Source: Verrucomicrobia bacterium IMCC26134
GTDB lineage: Bacteria; Verrucomicrobiota; Verrucomicrobiia; Opitutales; Opitutaceae
Reading direction: 5' to 3'
DNA: 64,000 bases
Assembly (NCBI GenBank): GCA_000972765.1
Contig: CP011265.1
Coordinates: 558,001 to 622,000, forward strand
Shown here: positions 43,759-53,634 of the stretch, one piece after another
Position numbering within the stretch: position 1 is the stretch's first letter
Layout of the letters: every line of letters starts with the position of its first letter
Translations under genes and position numbers: made by a program
Notes under the pieces: model-generated
The model's database searches: none
What the model was told of the DNA's origin: nothing
What the model saw: only the letters and a program-made list of their open reading frames with translations

Positions 43759-44565
43759 ATGGACCGCATCACCCAAGCTTTCGCCCGAGCCCGTTCCCAA
43801 AACCGCGCCGCCTTCGTCGCCTACCTCTGCGCCGGCGACCCGGATTTCGCCACTTCGCTGGAGGCTTGCCGCGCGTTGCTGCGCAACGGCGTGGACATCC
43901 TCGAACTCGGCGTGCCTTTCTCCGACCCCTTGGCGGACGGCCTCACCAACCAACTCGCTGCCCAGCGAGCGCTCGAAGGTGGCATGACGATGGCGCGGGT
44001 GAATGAACTCGCGACCGCTCTGCGGACGGAGTTTCCCGAGGTGCCGTTGGTTTTCTACACCTATTACAACTTGGTGTTCTCAAACGGAATCGAGGCCTAT
44101 GTATCGGCGGCGAAGGCCGCCGGCTTGGACGCCTTGCTTACCCTTGATCTTCCGCCGGAGGAATCGTCGGACGTGGCCGAGGCTTGTGCGCGGCATGGGT
44201 TGAAGACGGTTTTTATCGTAGCTCCGACCACGCCTTCGGCGCGCCTGCCGGTGATCGCGGCGGCGGCGACGGGTTTTATCTACTACGTCTCGCGCGAAGG
44301 CGTTACAGGCGTGCGTGACTCCGTGGCGGGGGGCATCCCCGAGGCGTTGGCGGCGATCAAGAAGCACACAACCCTTCCGGTGGTGGTGGGTTTCGGCATA
44401 GGCACGCGAGCGCATGTAAGCGAAGTCGCCCGGCACGCGGATGGCGTGGTGGTTGGCAGCGCTTTGGTGAACGTTATCCGCGACCATCTGCAGAATCGTG
44501 CTTCGATCGCAGGAGCGATGGGGCAAAAGGCGGCGGATCTGGTCGCGGGCACGGCGCGTGCTTGA
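43759..44565 (+). CDS. trpA: Tryptophan synthase alpha chain
   Basis: The 268-residue product matches TrpA throughout: FVAYLCAGDPDF, ILELGVPFSDPLADG, LTLDLPPEES, GFIYYVSREGVTG and PVVVGFGIGTRAHVSEV. The two catalytic acids fall exactly at the classical positions, Glu49 and Asp60. TrpA cleaves indole-3-glycerol phosphate to indole and glyceraldehyde 3-phosphate and passes indole to TrpB. trpB is not in the window, so the gene is separated from the rest of the pathway. It is divergent from the ABC transporter gene. Confidence 0.95.
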   Translation: MDRITQAFARARSQNRAAFVAYLCAGDPDFATSLEACRALLRNGVDILELGVPFSDPLADGLTNQLAAQRALEGGMTMARVNELATALRTEFPEVPLVFYTYYNLVFSNGIEAYVSAAKAAGLDALLTLDLPPEESSDVAEACARHGLKTVFIVAPTTPSARLPVIAAAATGFIYYVSREGVTGVRDSVAGGIPEALAAIKKHTTLPVVVGFGIGTRAHVSEVARHADGVVVGSALVNVIRDHLQNRASIAGAMGQKAADLVAGTARA

Positions 44566-44739
44566 TGTGCTCGGTCTTCATGCAGCGGCTTGGAAGCTCA
44601 ATTAGTCTTCATCGCCCGTATGCATCGACCTTCTACTAACTAAACTGAGCCGATATGATACATTGGAGTTTTTGTTTTACTTTGGAATCAGCGACCCCTT
44701 CGCTGCGCCGCGACTCTAACTAAAACCGACCTAACAACC

Positions 44740-44934
44740 GTGAGCCAACCACACACGCGAAAGACTTTCCTCGCCAAAGTGCTGGGCGCCCTTGCCTTCA
44801 CCGGCCTGATCGCCCCCCGACTGCTTGCGAACCCTGCGAGCGCTTCCGGCTCCGACTCTGCGCCCGCCGTCAAGGCCTCCTTTTCCGTCAAAACGGATCC
44901 TCGTTCGGTCGCACGCGCCGACGATGTCGTGTAA
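44740..44934 (+). CDS. Short signal-peptide protein upstream of actA
   Basis: A GTG at 44740 opens a 64-residue frame: a basic start (SQPHTRKTF), a hydrophobic stretch (about 10-28) ending near LLANPASA, and a polar tail ending ADDVV. It looks like a signal peptide or a single anchor with a short periplasmic tail. It begins 43 bases before actA on the same strand, consistent with being the first gene of the respiratory block. No family recognised, and the coding status of so short a frame is not certain. Confidence 0.5.
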   Translation: MSQPHTRKTFLAKVLGALAFTGLIAPRLLANPASASGSDSAPAVKASFSVKTDPRSVARADDVV

Positions 44935-44977
44935 CCCGGCGCCTTTTTAAACGGCCCCCCGACCCAACACTTTCGTC

Positions 44978-45634
44978 ATGTCCAAGCTTTTCCCCAAGTC
45001 GGCCAACAAGCTGCCGTTCCAGATCCTGATTTTCCTCGGGCTCACCGTCGGCATCGTTTCCGCCGGTATAACCTACTACGCCACGCCCAAATACACCCGC
45101 GTGGGCTACGCCCCGGTTCAGCCCGTGCCCTTCAGCCACGCTTTGCACGCTGGGCAACTAGGCATGGATTGCCGTTATTGCCACAGCAACGTCGAGAAGT
45201 CCGGTCACTCCAACGTGCCTACTGCGCAGACGTGCATGAACTGCCATAACCAGATCAAGACTGACAGTCCCCTGCTCGCCCCGGTGCGCGAGAGTTATGC
45301 ATCAGGCAACCCCGTGCCATGGGTGAAAATCCATCAGGCTCCGGACTATGTCTATTTCAACCACTCCGTCCACGTCGCCCGCGGCGTGTCCTGCGTCGAG
45401 TGTCATGGCAAGATCAACGAGATGCCTGTCGTCAGACACGACAAGCCGCTTTCGATGGGCTGGTGCTTGGAGTGCCATCGCGCACCAGAGAAATTTATCC
45501 GTGATCCCAAGCTCGTCACCAATCTCGATTGGCAACATCCCGGCGGCGCCGCCGGCCAACTCGAAGAGGGCAAGAAATTTGTCCACGACTGGAATATTCA
45601 ACCTCCCCAGAGCTGCTCCGGCTGCCACCGCTGA
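44978..45634 (+). CDS. actA: Alternative complex III subunit A, pentaheme cytochrome c
   Basis: The 218-residue product has one N-terminal membrane segment (about 9-31, QILIFLGLTVGIVSAG) and five CxxCH heme motifs: CRYCH, CMNCH, CVECH, CLECH and CSGCH, with extra His residues for bis-His ligation (FSHALHAG, FNHSVHVA). This is the ActA pattern. ActA takes electrons from the ActB/ActC part of alternative complex III, a quinol:electron acceptor oxidoreductase that replaces the bc1 complex. It is followed after 15 bases by actB. Confidence 0.93.
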   Translation: MSKLFPKSANKLPFQILIFLGLTVGIVSAGITYYATPKYTRVGYAPVQPVPFSHALHAGQLGMDCRYCHSNVEKSGHSNVPTAQTCMNCHNQIKTDSPLLAPVRESYASGNPVPWVKIHQAPDYVYFNHSVHVARGVSCVECHGKINEMPVVRHDKPLSMGWCLECHRAPEKFIRDPKLVTNLDWQHPGGAAGQLEEGKKFVHDWNIQPPQSCSGCHR

Positions 45635-45649
45635 TCGCCCTCATCGCCG

Positions 45650-48600
45650 ATGAAACGCAAATTTGACCATTCCACGCCCGCTAACTCCGAGTCTCTTTCG
45701 ACCGGCCCGCGCTACTGGCGCAGCCTCGATGACCTCGCTGCCACGCCCGCAGTGCAGGCCCAGATCGACCGCGAGTTCCCCGAGGGTTCGGACAACCTGA
45801 ATGGCGTCGATCGCCGCAAGTTCTTCAAACTTATGGCCGCTTCCTTCGCCCTTGGCGGAGTGGGTTTGGCCGCCGGCTGCCGACGCCCCGAGGCGCACAT
45901 CCTTGCCTACGGCAAATCCGTTGAGAATATCATCCCGGGCCTGCCTCTTTACTACGCAACGGCCATGCCGATCCGTCGTAACGCTATTCCAGTGCTGGCC
46001 GAGACCCATCAGGGCCGTCCTACCAAGCTGGAAGGTAATCCGACTTTTGCTCCCTACGGCGGTGCGACCAACGCACTTGTCCAGGCCTCAGTCCTCGATC
46101 TTTACGACGTCGATCGCGCGACCACCCATACGATCAAGGGCTCCGCGGCCACCTCCGCCCAGATCAATGATCTGCTCGCCTCTATCGGTTCAGAGGCGAA
46201 GGCCTCCCAGGGCGCCGGCCTGGTGTTCGTAGCCGAATCCTCCGGCTCGCCCACTCGTTCCCGTTTGGTGGCCAAGTTGAAACGTGATCTCCCCAAGGCT
46301 GTCTGGGCCGAGTATGAGCCCGTTGCCGATGAGGCACCAGTCGCCGCCGCCCTCGCCGCCTTTGGTCGCGCCGACGTCAAGCCCCTTTACCGCTTCGCCA
46401 AGGCCAAGCGCATCCTTTCGCTCGACGCCGATTTCTTCGCCGCCGAGGCAGGTGCGCTCGGTTACGCCCGTGATTTTTCCAAGGGCCGCAAAGCGCTCAC
46501 CAAGGACGCAGAGCTCAATCGCCTCTACGCAGTCGAGAGCACTTTCACCATCACCGGTTCGATGGCGGATCATCGTCTCCGTCTCGCCAGCAGCCATCTG
46601 CTCGCGTTTGCCGCCGCGCTCCACGGCGCGGTGACCGGCGGGACGACATTTGCCAGCATCGCACAGGGTCTCGATTTCAAGGACAAGGACAAGTGGCTCG
46701 CCGCTTGCGCCGCCGACTTGATCGAGCACAAGGGACATGCCGTCTTGGTCGCGGGCTCGCATCTCCCCGCCGAGGTTCACGCCATCGTTTACGCGCTCAA
46801 CGTTGCTCTCGGTGCAGTTGGTCATACCGTCGATTTCGTCGCAGTGCCCGCACCGGTGACCACCGGCATAGTCGATGTGGCCAAACTCTTGCAGAGCGGC
46901 TCGGTCAATACCCTCGTCGTCCTCGGCGGTAATCCCGCGTATAACGCTCCGGCCGATCTCGACTTCGCATCCTTGATGAGGAAGGCCGGCCAGGTCGTCC
47001 GTCTCGGATACCACGTGGACGAGACCTCCGCCGCTGCTCCCGCCGGCGCCCATCTTGCCGCCGCGCACTACCTCGAGTCGTGGGGCGATGCGCGCACTGC
47101 AGACGGCACCATCGTGCCGGTCCAGCCGATGATTCTTCCGCTTTTCGGTGGCGTCACTGAGCTTGAAGTCCTCGCCCGCATACTAGGCGAGGCTAAGACG
47201 GATGGCTACTCGTTGGTTTATGACACCATCACCGCGATTAATTCCCTCGGCGGGCTGGTCGGTGAGAAGGGTTTCCGCCAGTTCTTGCACGACGGACTGC
47301 TCGCCGGTTCCGCTTACTCCATCACGGATGTCCGACTCTCCGCTTCTGGGATCGACAAGCTGCTTGCCTCCGCTTCGCCGGTAGTTCCAGTCAACGAGAA
47401 CAACCTTGAAGTGCGTTTCACCTTCGACTCGAAGGTGGATGATGGTCGCTTCGCCAACAACGGCTGGCTCCAAGAGTGCCCAGAGCCCATGACCAAACTG
47501 GCATGGGACAATGCGATCCTCGTATCGCCCCGTCTCGGCAAGAAGCTTGGTATCGAGCCCGGTGGCTCCATGATCCAGGTCGCGCGCAAGGAGACGGCAA
47601 ACTTTTCGCACGGCAAAGAGAAGGCTTTCATTGGCGAACTCGTCGTCGGCGGTCGCAAGATTCGCGGCCCCATTCATATCCAACCCGGCATGTCCAACTG
47701 GACGGTTTCCGTGGCCCTCGGTTACGGTCGCACCGTCACCGGTCGGGTCGGCACCGATGTTGGTATCAATGCTTACGAGCTGCGTGGTTCAGACAGTCTT
47801 GCTGTCGCTACCGGCGCCAAGCTCACCATCGTCCCCGGCGAATACGCGGAGCTCGCCAACACCCAGGAACACTGGTCGATGGAAGGCCGCGACATCGTTC
47901 GTGAGGCCAACGTGGAAGAATTCCGCGACAACCCCGGTTTCGCCGCCAGCATGGGCATGGAGGCCCATACGCCCGCCGTTTACGGGGACTACACCCCCGA
48001 GCAATTTGCGAAGCTAACCAACGCCGAGCGAGCCGAGCTTTCCGCAAAACGCGCGCAAAGCACTCCTCGTGGCGGTTCGCTGATGAACACCCCGGATTAT
48101 TCCGGTCCCGACGCCCATCTCGATGGCGTGCACCAGTGGGGCATGTCGATCGATCTCAATACCTGTATCGGATGCAATGCCTGCGTGATTGCCTGTCAGG
48201 CGGAGAACAACATTCCCATCGTCGGCAAAGACCAGGTCCTTCGTGGTCGGGAGATGCATTGGATTCGCCTCGATCGCTACTATTCCGATGGCAAAATCGA
48301 GGCTGCGGCCTTCGGTGGCCCCGGCAACGGCGAGCTCCCCGAGGATCCGCAGGTTTCGATGCAGCCCGTGGCTTGCATGCACTGTGAGCTCGCGCCCTGC
48401 GAGACGGTGTGCCCAGTCAATGCGACTGTGCATGATCAGGAAGGCATCAATACGATGGCCTACAACCGTTGCATCGGCACCCGCTATTGCGCGAACAATT
48501 GTCCATACAAGGTCCGCCGCTTTAACTTCTTCGACTTCAACAAGCGCCAGCTCGACGAACTCTACATGGGTCCGCTGGGCAAGTCTGGTATGCCCGAGCT

Positions 48601-49129
48601 CGTCAAAATGGTGAAGAACCCTGACGTGACTGTCCGCATGCGCGGCGTGATGGAGAAGTGCACCTATTGCGTGCAGCGTATCCAGCAGGCCAAGATCAAG
48701 CAAAAGGTCGCGGCTGGAGCTTCAAACAAGGTCGAAATTCCCGACGGTTCTTTCAAGGTCGCTTGTCAGCAGGTGTGTCCGGTCGAGGCGATCGAGTTTG
48801 GAAACATAAAAGACGTGCACAGTCGCGTCTCCCAAGCCAAGGCGCGCGAGCAGGATTACCAGCTCCTAGGTTATCTTAACATCCGTCCCCGCACATCGTT
48901 CCTTGGTAAGTTGCGCAATCCGAATCCCGCTATGCCGGATTATTCGGAGCTGCCGCTCAGCCGCCAGGAATACAACAAGAAGAATCATCCCGCCGGCATG
49001 GAGCATGGTCACGAGCCGGCGCATGGCGCACCCCATGGCGAAGGACATTCCACTCCCGCGCACGAGTTGCACGGCGAGGCTAAACCCACCGCGTTCCTCG
49101 GTAAAAACTTCTTCGGAGGTAACTCCTAA
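45650..49129 (+). CDS. actB: Alternative complex III subunit B, molybdopterin-like / iron-sulfur fusion
   Basis: The 1159-residue product has a twin-arginine motif, [11 protein letters not shown] at about 54-64, and a lipobox-like end at Cys77. The long middle part (about 85-800) follows the molybdopterin oxidoreductase fold but in this complex carries no cofactor. The C-terminal part from about residue 830 is a four-cluster ferredoxin module: [11 protein letters not shown] beginning at 839, [26 protein letters not shown], and CTYC with CQQVCP. Electrons from quinol oxidation pass along these clusters. A His-rich tail ends the protein. It overlaps actC by one base. Length matches fused ActB proteins. 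Confidence 0.95.
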   Translation: MKRKFDHSTPANSESLSTGPRYWRSLDDLAATPAVQAQIDREFPEGSDNLNGVDRRKFFKLMAASFALGGVGLAAGCRRPEAHILAYGKSVENIIPGLPLYYATAMPIRRNAIPVLAETHQGRPTKLEGNPTFAPYGGATNALVQASVLDLYDVDRATTHTIKGSAATSAQINDLLASIGSEAKASQGAGLVFVAESSGSPTRSRLVAKLKRDLPKAVWAEYEPVADEAPVAAALAAFGRADVKPLYRFAKAKRILSLDADFFAAEAGALGYARDFSKGRKALTKDAELNRLYAVESTFTITGSMADHRLRLASSHLLAFAAALHGAVTGGTTFASIAQGLDFKDKDKWLAACAADLIEHKGHAVLVAGSHLPAEVHAIVYALNVALGAVGHTVDFVAVPAPVTTGIVDVAKLLQSGSVNTLVVLGGNPAYNAPADLDFASLMRKAGQVVRLGYHVDETSAAAPAGAHLAAAHYLESWGDARTADGTIVPVQPMILPLFGGVTELEVLARILGEAKTDGYSLVYDTITAINSLGGLVGEKGFRQFLHDGLLAGSAYSITDVRLSASGIDKLLASASPVVPVNENNLEVRFTFDSKVDDGRFANNGWLQECPEPMTKLAWDNAILVSPRLGKKLGIEPGGSMIQVARKETANFSHGKEKAFIGELVVGGRKIRGPIHIQPGMSNWTVSVALGYGRTVTGRVGTDVGINAYELRGSDSLAVATGAKLTIVPGEYAELANTQEHWSMEGRDIVREANVEEFRDNPGFAASMGMEAHTPAVYGDYTPEQFAKLTNAERAELSAKRAQSTPRGGSLMNTPDYSGPDAHLDGVHQWGMSIDLNTCIGCNACVIACQAENNIPIVGKDQVLRGREMHWIRLDRYYSDGKIEAAAFGGPGNGELPEDPQVSMQPVACMHCELAPCETVCPVNATVHDQEGINTMAYNRCIGTRYCANNCPYKVRRFNFFDFNKRQLDELYMGPLGKSGMPELVKMVKNPDVTVRMRGVMEKCTYCVQRIQQAKIKQKVAAGASNKVEIPDGSFKVACQQVCPVEAIEFGNIKDVHSRVSQAKAREQDYQLLGYLNIRPRTSFLGKLRNPNPAMPDYSELPLSRQEYNKKNHPAGMEHGHEPAHGAPHGEGHSTPAHELHGEAKPTAFLGKNFFGGNS

Positions 49130-50574
49130 TGGCTCATTCCGCTCATTCCGAACACGCCGCTCCGGCGATCCTAGCCGAGGTTAATCCGGCTCCGTTGCCG
49201 CGCGCGACACTCGTTGAGAGTAAGCGTAGCTTCAACTGGGTCACCGAGAAAATCTGTGGCATCATTGAGGGACCTACACCGCGCTGGTGGTGGATTTCCT
49301 TCGCGGTTTCTTGCTTCGTCGCAAGCTTCACGGTTATCGGCATCGCCTACCTCGTATCCACCGGCGTTGGCGTCTGGGGCCATGCGAATCCCGTCAACTG
49401 GGCATGGGATATCGTGAACTTCGTGTTCTGGATCGGTATCGGTCACGCCGGCACTTTGATCTCCGCGATCTTGTGCTTGTTGCGACAGAAGTGGCGCACC
49501 TCGATTAATCGAGCCGCCGAGGCCATGACGATTTTCGCCGTGGTCTGCGCCGCCATTTTCCCGGTTTTCCACGTCGGTCGTGTTTGGTTCGCTGTTCTGC
49601 CGGGTTATCTTTTCCCTTTCCCGAACTCCAATGCGATCTGGCCTAACTTCCGGTCTCCGCTGGAGTGGGACGTCTTCGCCGTTTCTACCTACGGAACAGT
49701 GTCCGTGCTGTTCTGGTATATCGGATTGATTCCCGATTTGGCCGTGTTACGAGACCGTTTCTACAAGGCGGGTAACAAATTCAAATCGGCGCTTTACGGA
49801 TTTTTTGCCATGGGCTGGCGCGGAAGCAACCGCCACTGGAGCAACTACGAGATGGCCTACTTGATCCTGGCCGGCATATCCACGCCTCTGGTGTTATCGG
49901 TGCATACCATCGTGTCGTTCGACTTCGCGGTTTCCCTCATCCCCGGCTGGCATACCACGATCTTCCCTCCCTACTTCGTGGCGGGAGCGATTTTCTCCGG
50001 CTTCGGCATGGTGATCACCCTGATGATGCCTCTGCGGGCAATCTTCCGTTTGGAGGATTTGATCACCCAGTATCACATCGATTGCATGTGCAAGATCATC
50101 TTGGCCACGGGCACTATTGTTGGCTACGCTTACGGAATCGAATTTTTCATCGCTTGGTATGGTTCGAATCCCTACGAGGGCTTCGCCTTTATCAATCGCG
50201 CCTTTGGCCACTATGCTTGGGCCTACTGGATCATGATTACCTGTAACGTAATCACCCCCCAGTTCTTCTGGTTCAAGAAGGTGCGTAATAACATCGTCCT
50301 AGTCTGGATACTTTCGATTTTTGTAAACGTAGGCATGTGGTTCGAGCGTTTTGTGATCATTGTCACCTCTTTGGCTCGTGATTATCTGCCTAGCTCTTGG
50401 GGCTATTATAGTCCCTCCGCGGTCGAGATCTTTACCTTCTTCGGCACCTTTGGTGTCTTCGGAGTGCTCTTCCTCCTCTTCATCCGCTTCCTCCCCATCA
50501 TGCCGATGGCTGAAATCAAAGCCGTTATGCCTGAAGCCGATCCGCACTCTGGACATGGCGATTCCAAGCACTAA
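49129..50574 (+). CDS. actC: Alternative complex III subunit C, NrfD/PsrC-like quinol-binding membrane protein
   Basis: The 481-residue product has about ten membrane helices and follows the NrfD/PsrC family. [29 protein letters not shown] is the region typical of ActC, and the conserved Asp/His-rich loops ([26 protein letters not shown]) lie near the quinol site. It sits in the inner membrane, binds quinol and may couple its oxidation to proton movement. A GGAGG ribosome site lies within the end of actB, fitting coupled translation. Confidence 0.94.
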   Translation: MAHSAHSEHAAPAILAEVNPAPLPRATLVESKRSFNWVTEKICGIIEGPTPRWWWISFAVSCFVASFTVIGIAYLVSTGVGVWGHANPVNWAWDIVNFVFWIGIGHAGTLISAILCLLRQKWRTSINRAAEAMTIFAVVCAAIFPVFHVGRVWFAVLPGYLFPFPNSNAIWPNFRSPLEWDVFAVSTYGTVSVLFWYIGLIPDLAVLRDRFYKAGNKFKSALYGFFAMGWRGSNRHWSNYEMAYLILAGISTPLVLSVHTIVSFDFAVSLIPGWHTTIFPPYFVAGAIFSGFGMVITLMMPLRAIFRLEDLITQYHIDCMCKIILATGTIVGYAYGIEFFIAWYGSNPYEGFAFINRAFGHYAWAYWIMITCNVITPQFFWFKKVRNNIVLVWILSIFVNVGMWFERFVIIVTSLARDYLPSSWGYYSPSAVEIFTFFGTFGVFGVLFLLFIRFLPIMPMAEIKAVMPEADPHSGHGDSKH

Positions 50575-50598
50575 GCCACCCTTTAAACGACCACACCT

Positions 50599-51132
50599 AT
50601 GGCTGACTCCATATACGGCTTGATGGCCCGCTTCGACTCTGCGTCGGAAATTTTCCACGCTGCAGAGCAAGTGCGCAACGCTGGTTATAAACACTGGGAC
50701 TGTATCACCCCCTTCCCCATCCATGGTTTGGATGGAGCGATGGGAGTGCGACGTTCACACGTGCCAAAGTTTTCTCTTATCGGCGGTCTTACCGGATTTA
50801 CCACAGGTATGTCGATGATCTGGTTCACCGGAGCTTTTGACTATCCTCTTATTGTCGGCGGAAAGCCTTACTTCAGCCCGCTCTTCGCATTCCCGATTTC
50901 ATACGAGTTAACCATTTTGTTTACGGCATTTGCTACCATCGGCGGCATGTTCCTGCTAAACTGGTTGCCGCAGCATTATCATCCGGTCCTTAAATCCAAG
51001 GACATCACCCGCGGCCTGGACGACACCTTCTATGTCGTTATCGAGGCACGCGATCCCAAATTCGATCTTGCCCGTGCCAAGGCCCTCCTCACTCAGGCCG
51101 GCGCCAAGGAAATCTCCGAGTTGGAGGCCTAA
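50599..51132 (+). CDS. actD: Alternative complex III subunit D (DUF3341)
   Basis: The 177-residue product starts MADSIYGLMARFDSASEI and includes AGYKHWDCITPFPIHGLDGAMG, the hallmark of the DUF3341/ActD family. It has two membrane helices (about 60-80 and 100-125) and a cytoplasmic C-terminal part. ActD is a structural subunit beside ActC. It lies 24 bases after actC and 4 bases before actE. Confidence 0.93.
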   Translation: MADSIYGLMARFDSASEIFHAAEQVRNAGYKHWDCITPFPIHGLDGAMGVRRSHVPKFSLIGGLTGFTTGMSMIWFTGAFDYPLIVGGKPYFSPLFAFPISYELTILFTAFATIGGMFLLNWLPQHYHPVLKSKDITRGLDDTFYVVIEARDPKFDLARAKALLTQAGAKEISELEA

Positions 51133-51136
51133 GACC

Positions 51137-51784
51137 ATGCGCTACGCCTACCTCGTCCTCCTCTTCGTTGTTATCAGTGCGGTCTCCGTGCTGGGCTTCC
51201 GCGGGTCATCGACCACGCGTCCTCCCCTCGAGGTTTTCCCTGATATGGATCGCCAGGCAAAATATAAGCCTCAGGCTGAATCCGCTTTCTTTGGTGACAA
51301 ACGCACCGACCGTCCGGCACCTGTCGGCGCCGTTCCTTTTGGTCGCACAGCAATCAAGGCTGAAGCCAAGTTCCTTGGCGCCGATGATCAACTTTATCAA
51401 GGACTCGCTTCTGACGGCACCTTTGCCCGTGGGTTCCCCGCCTCAATCACTGTGGACGGCAAACTCCTTGAGCGTGGCCAACTCAAATACACCATCTACT
51501 GCGCTCCCTGCCATGGCGCGATCGGCGATGGTAATGGCATCACCAAGCAGTATGGCATGGGGGCCACGCCCACCTATCACGACGATCGCCTTCGCAACAT
51601 GCCTGAGGGCGAGATCTTTAATACGATCACCAAAGGCAAAAACAACATGTTGTCCTATGCCGATAAACTCGATCCAGACGACCGTTGGGCCGTCATCGCG
51701 TATGTTCGCGCCCTCCAGCGTGCGCAATCCGGCACTGCACTTGACATCCCTTCCGCCCACAAATCCGAGCTTGGTCTGAAATGA
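51137..51784 (+). CDS. actE: Alternative complex III subunit E, monoheme cytochrome c
   Basis: I start at the ATG at 51137, directly after actD, giving 215 residues; a longer frame from 51032 would overlap actD. The N-terminal hydrophobic segment (MRYAYLVLLFVVISAVSVLG) anchors or exports the chain. One heme site, IYCAPCHGAIGDG, is followed by a Met-rich region (NMPEGEIFNTITKGKNNM) with a likely axial Met. ActE accepts electrons from ActA and passes them to the oxidase. Its stop overlaps the actF start as ATGA. Confidence 0.93.
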   Translation: MRYAYLVLLFVVISAVSVLGFRGSSTTRPPLEVFPDMDRQAKYKPQAESAFFGDKRTDRPAPVGAVPFGRTAIKAEAKFLGADDQLYQGLASDGTFARGFPASITVDGKLLERGQLKYTIYCAPCHGAIGDGNGITKQYGMGATPTYHDDRLRNMPEGEIFNTITKGKNNMLSYADKLDPDDRWAVIAYVRALQRAQSGTALDIPSAHKSELGLK

Positions 51785-53073
51785 GCACCCACGCCGCCAC
51801 TATCTCCTCTGCCACCGTCAGCGCCTCCGCGCCCGCCTCTTCGTTGAGCGGATCTGCTAACAAGGCCCTTACGCTTGGCATCATCGGCCTCGTTGCCACT
51901 GCCGCCGGCCTCGCCGTTTCGGGTGGTAAGGCAGTCGCCTTCTCCTACCTCACTGGTATCGTCTTCTGGACCGGCATCGCACTGGGCGCGCTGTTCCTTG
52001 TGATGATTCACCACGTATTTGACGCCGGGTGGTCCACTGTATTACGCCGCCAGTTCGAGAACTGGCTGTCCTGCATGCCATGGCTCGCGCTCCTTTTTGT
52101 GCCCTTGATTATCTCGGCGTTCGTCGCTCCTGGCATGATCTGGAAGTGGACCGATCCCTCTTACGATCTCGCCCAGGTCGGTGGTCACGGCACTGTGGCT
52201 CAAGACGTTCTATGGGTTAAGAAATCGGGCCTGCTCAGCACCACCTCGCTGGTCATCGCGACCTTTATTGGGTTCGCGGGCTGGAGTCTGCTGGCCAACC
52301 GTTTCCGCACTCACTCCTTCACTCAGGATACCGACGGTGACATCGCCCACACGCACGCCAGTCGTTTTTGGACCGCCGTAGGTTTGCCGTTCACTGCGCT
52401 TTCGATGACACTTTGCGTCATCCTCTGGGTCAAGGCGCTCGATTACCACTGGTATTCCACGATGTATGGCGTCTGGTTCTTCGCCGGCTGCGTTCGCGGT
52501 GCACTTTCTGTGGGTATGATCATAACGGTCTGGCTCTGGAATCGCGGTGATTACAAGGGCATTCTGAACAACAATCACATGCACTCGCATGGTATGCTGA
52601 TGTTTGCCTTCACTGTGTTCTGGGCCTACATCACATTCTCCCAGTATTTCCTTATCTACATGGCCAACATCCCGGAGGAAACCTTCTGGTATAGCCTTCG
52701 TGAAATTAACACCGACGGTCAGTTTAACACGTGGGGTTACGTTGGATTCTTCCTGCTCTTCGGCCATTTTGTCGCTCCTTTCCTGACCCTCATCCATTAC
52801 CCGGTGAAGCTCTCGAAGACCTGGATGCCGCGTATCGCCGCCTTCATCGCCTTTGTCTTCCTCGTGGACGTAATTTACAACGTCATGCCTTCGCTCAAAA
52901 AGATCACTGGAGATGCGTATCCTTTCACCAGCATCAACCTCCTCTGGATAGCCACCTCCGTGGTTGGCGTCGGTGGAGTGTGCGTATGGGCCTATTTGAA
53001 CAGCTTCGCCAAGACCAAACTCATCCCGATCCGCGATCCGCGTATCGGTGAATCTCTCACCCACCATGAGTGA
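51781..53073 (+). CDS. actF: Alternative complex III subunit F, membrane protein
   Basis: The 430-residue product has about ten membrane helices and is related to ActC/NrfD but shorter at the cytoplasmic side. MIHHVFDAGWSTVLRRQFENWL and YITFSQYFLIYMANIPEET are ActF hallmarks. It forms the second membrane core of alternative complex III. The N-terminal 20 residues are Ala/Ser-rich. It starts inside the actE stop (4-base overlap), and its end overlaps the next small gene by 8 bases. Confidence 0.93.
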   Translation: MSTHAATISSATVSASAPASSLSGSANKALTLGIIGLVATAAGLAVSGGKAVAFSYLTGIVFWTGIALGALFLVMIHHVFDAGWSTVLRRQFENWLSCMPWLALLFVPLIISAFVAPGMIWKWTDPSYDLAQVGGHGTVAQDVLWVKKSGLLSTTSLVIATFIGFAGWSLLANRFRTHSFTQDTDGDIAHTHASRFWTAVGLPFTALSMTLCVILWVKALDYHWYSTMYGVWFFAGCVRGALSVGMIITVWLWNRGDYKGILNNNHMHSHGMLMFAFTVFWAYITFSQYFLIYMANIPEETFWYSLREINTDGQFNTWGYVGFFLLFGHFVAPFLTLIHYPVKLSKTWMPRIAAFIAFVFLVDVIYNVMPSLKKITGDAYPFTSINLLWIATSVVGVGGVCVWAYLNSFAKTKLIPIRDPRIGESLTHHE

Positions 53074-53374
53074 CGCACATCCTCCCTCCGGAACTTTTAG
53101 TTTTACTTCCACTTTGCTCGCCGTAATCGGCGGCTTTGCGATCTTCTTATTGATCCTTACCGTGGCTTATTTGCCTCAGAAGCCGGCCCCTTTGGCCGAC
53201 GGGGCAAGGACGCCTGAGCAGCGTAAGGTCGCCCTCGCCGAACTTCGCGCCAAAGAACATAACGCCGCCACCACCTATGGGTGGGTTGATCAAGCAAAGG
53301 GGCAGGTTCGCCTGCCCATCGCTGATGCCGTCGAGCTCACGATCAAAGAGCTCAACGCCGTCCCCAAGCCCTGA
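53066..53374 (+). CDS. Small single-pass membrane protein of the ACIII/oxidase operon
   Basis: I choose the ATG at 53066 (MSDAHPPSG), which overlaps the actF end and gives 102 residues. One membrane helix covers about 15-37. The soluble part carries YGWVDQAKGQVRLPIADAVE, a motif that recurs in small proteins beside bacterial heme-copper oxidases and ACIII operons. A structural or assembly role for ACIII or the oxidase is inferred from place. The gene lies 10 bases before ccoS. Confidence 0.8.
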   Translation: MSDAHPPSGTFSFTSTLLAVIGGFAIFLLILTVAYLPQKPAPLADGARTPEQRKVALAELRAKEHNAATTYGWVDQAKGQVRLPIADAVELTIKELNAVPKP

Positions 53375-53384
53375 TAGGTGACGG

Positions 53385-53600
53385 ATGCCTGACTGGTTTT
53401 TCTACCTCGTAGCATTCCCCATCGCCGCGCTTTTCTTAGCTAGCGCGGTCTACGCATTACAATGGGCTTCCAAGTCAGGGCAACTCCGTGATCTCGAAGA
53501 CGGTTCGCAGGTCATTTTTGATGACGAAGAGCCCATCGGAAGACCGACAGACCAGACGCTTCGTCAGCCTAAACGCGTAAGCTCGCATCCTAACCTTTAA
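53385..53600 (+). CDS. ccoS: cbb3 oxidase maturation protein CcoS
   Basis: The 71-residue product has one N-terminal membrane helix (WFFYLVAFPIAALFLASAVYAL) followed by GQLRDLEDGSQVIFDDEEP. The DLED...IxFDDE pattern is the CcoS signature. CcoS is needed to place heme and copper in cbb3 oxidase subunit I. It precedes ccoN by 34 bases. The other maturation genes (ccoG, ccoH, ccoI) are not in the window. Confidence 0.9.
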   Translation: MPDWFFYLVAFPIAALFLASAVYALQWASKSGQLRDLEDGSQVIFDDEEPIGRPTDQTLRQPKRVSSHPNL

Positions 53601-53634
53601 TGGGTCGTCACTCGCCGCCAAACCAATCACTCTC

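Noticed and set aside
46190-47068. A 292-codon minus-strand open frame inside actB
   Set aside because: Antisense to the molybdopterin-like part of ActB; no recognisable domain.
52210-53112. A 300-codon minus-strand open frame opposite actF
   Set aside because: Antisense to a well-recognised ACIII subunit; charged, repetitive product with no family features.
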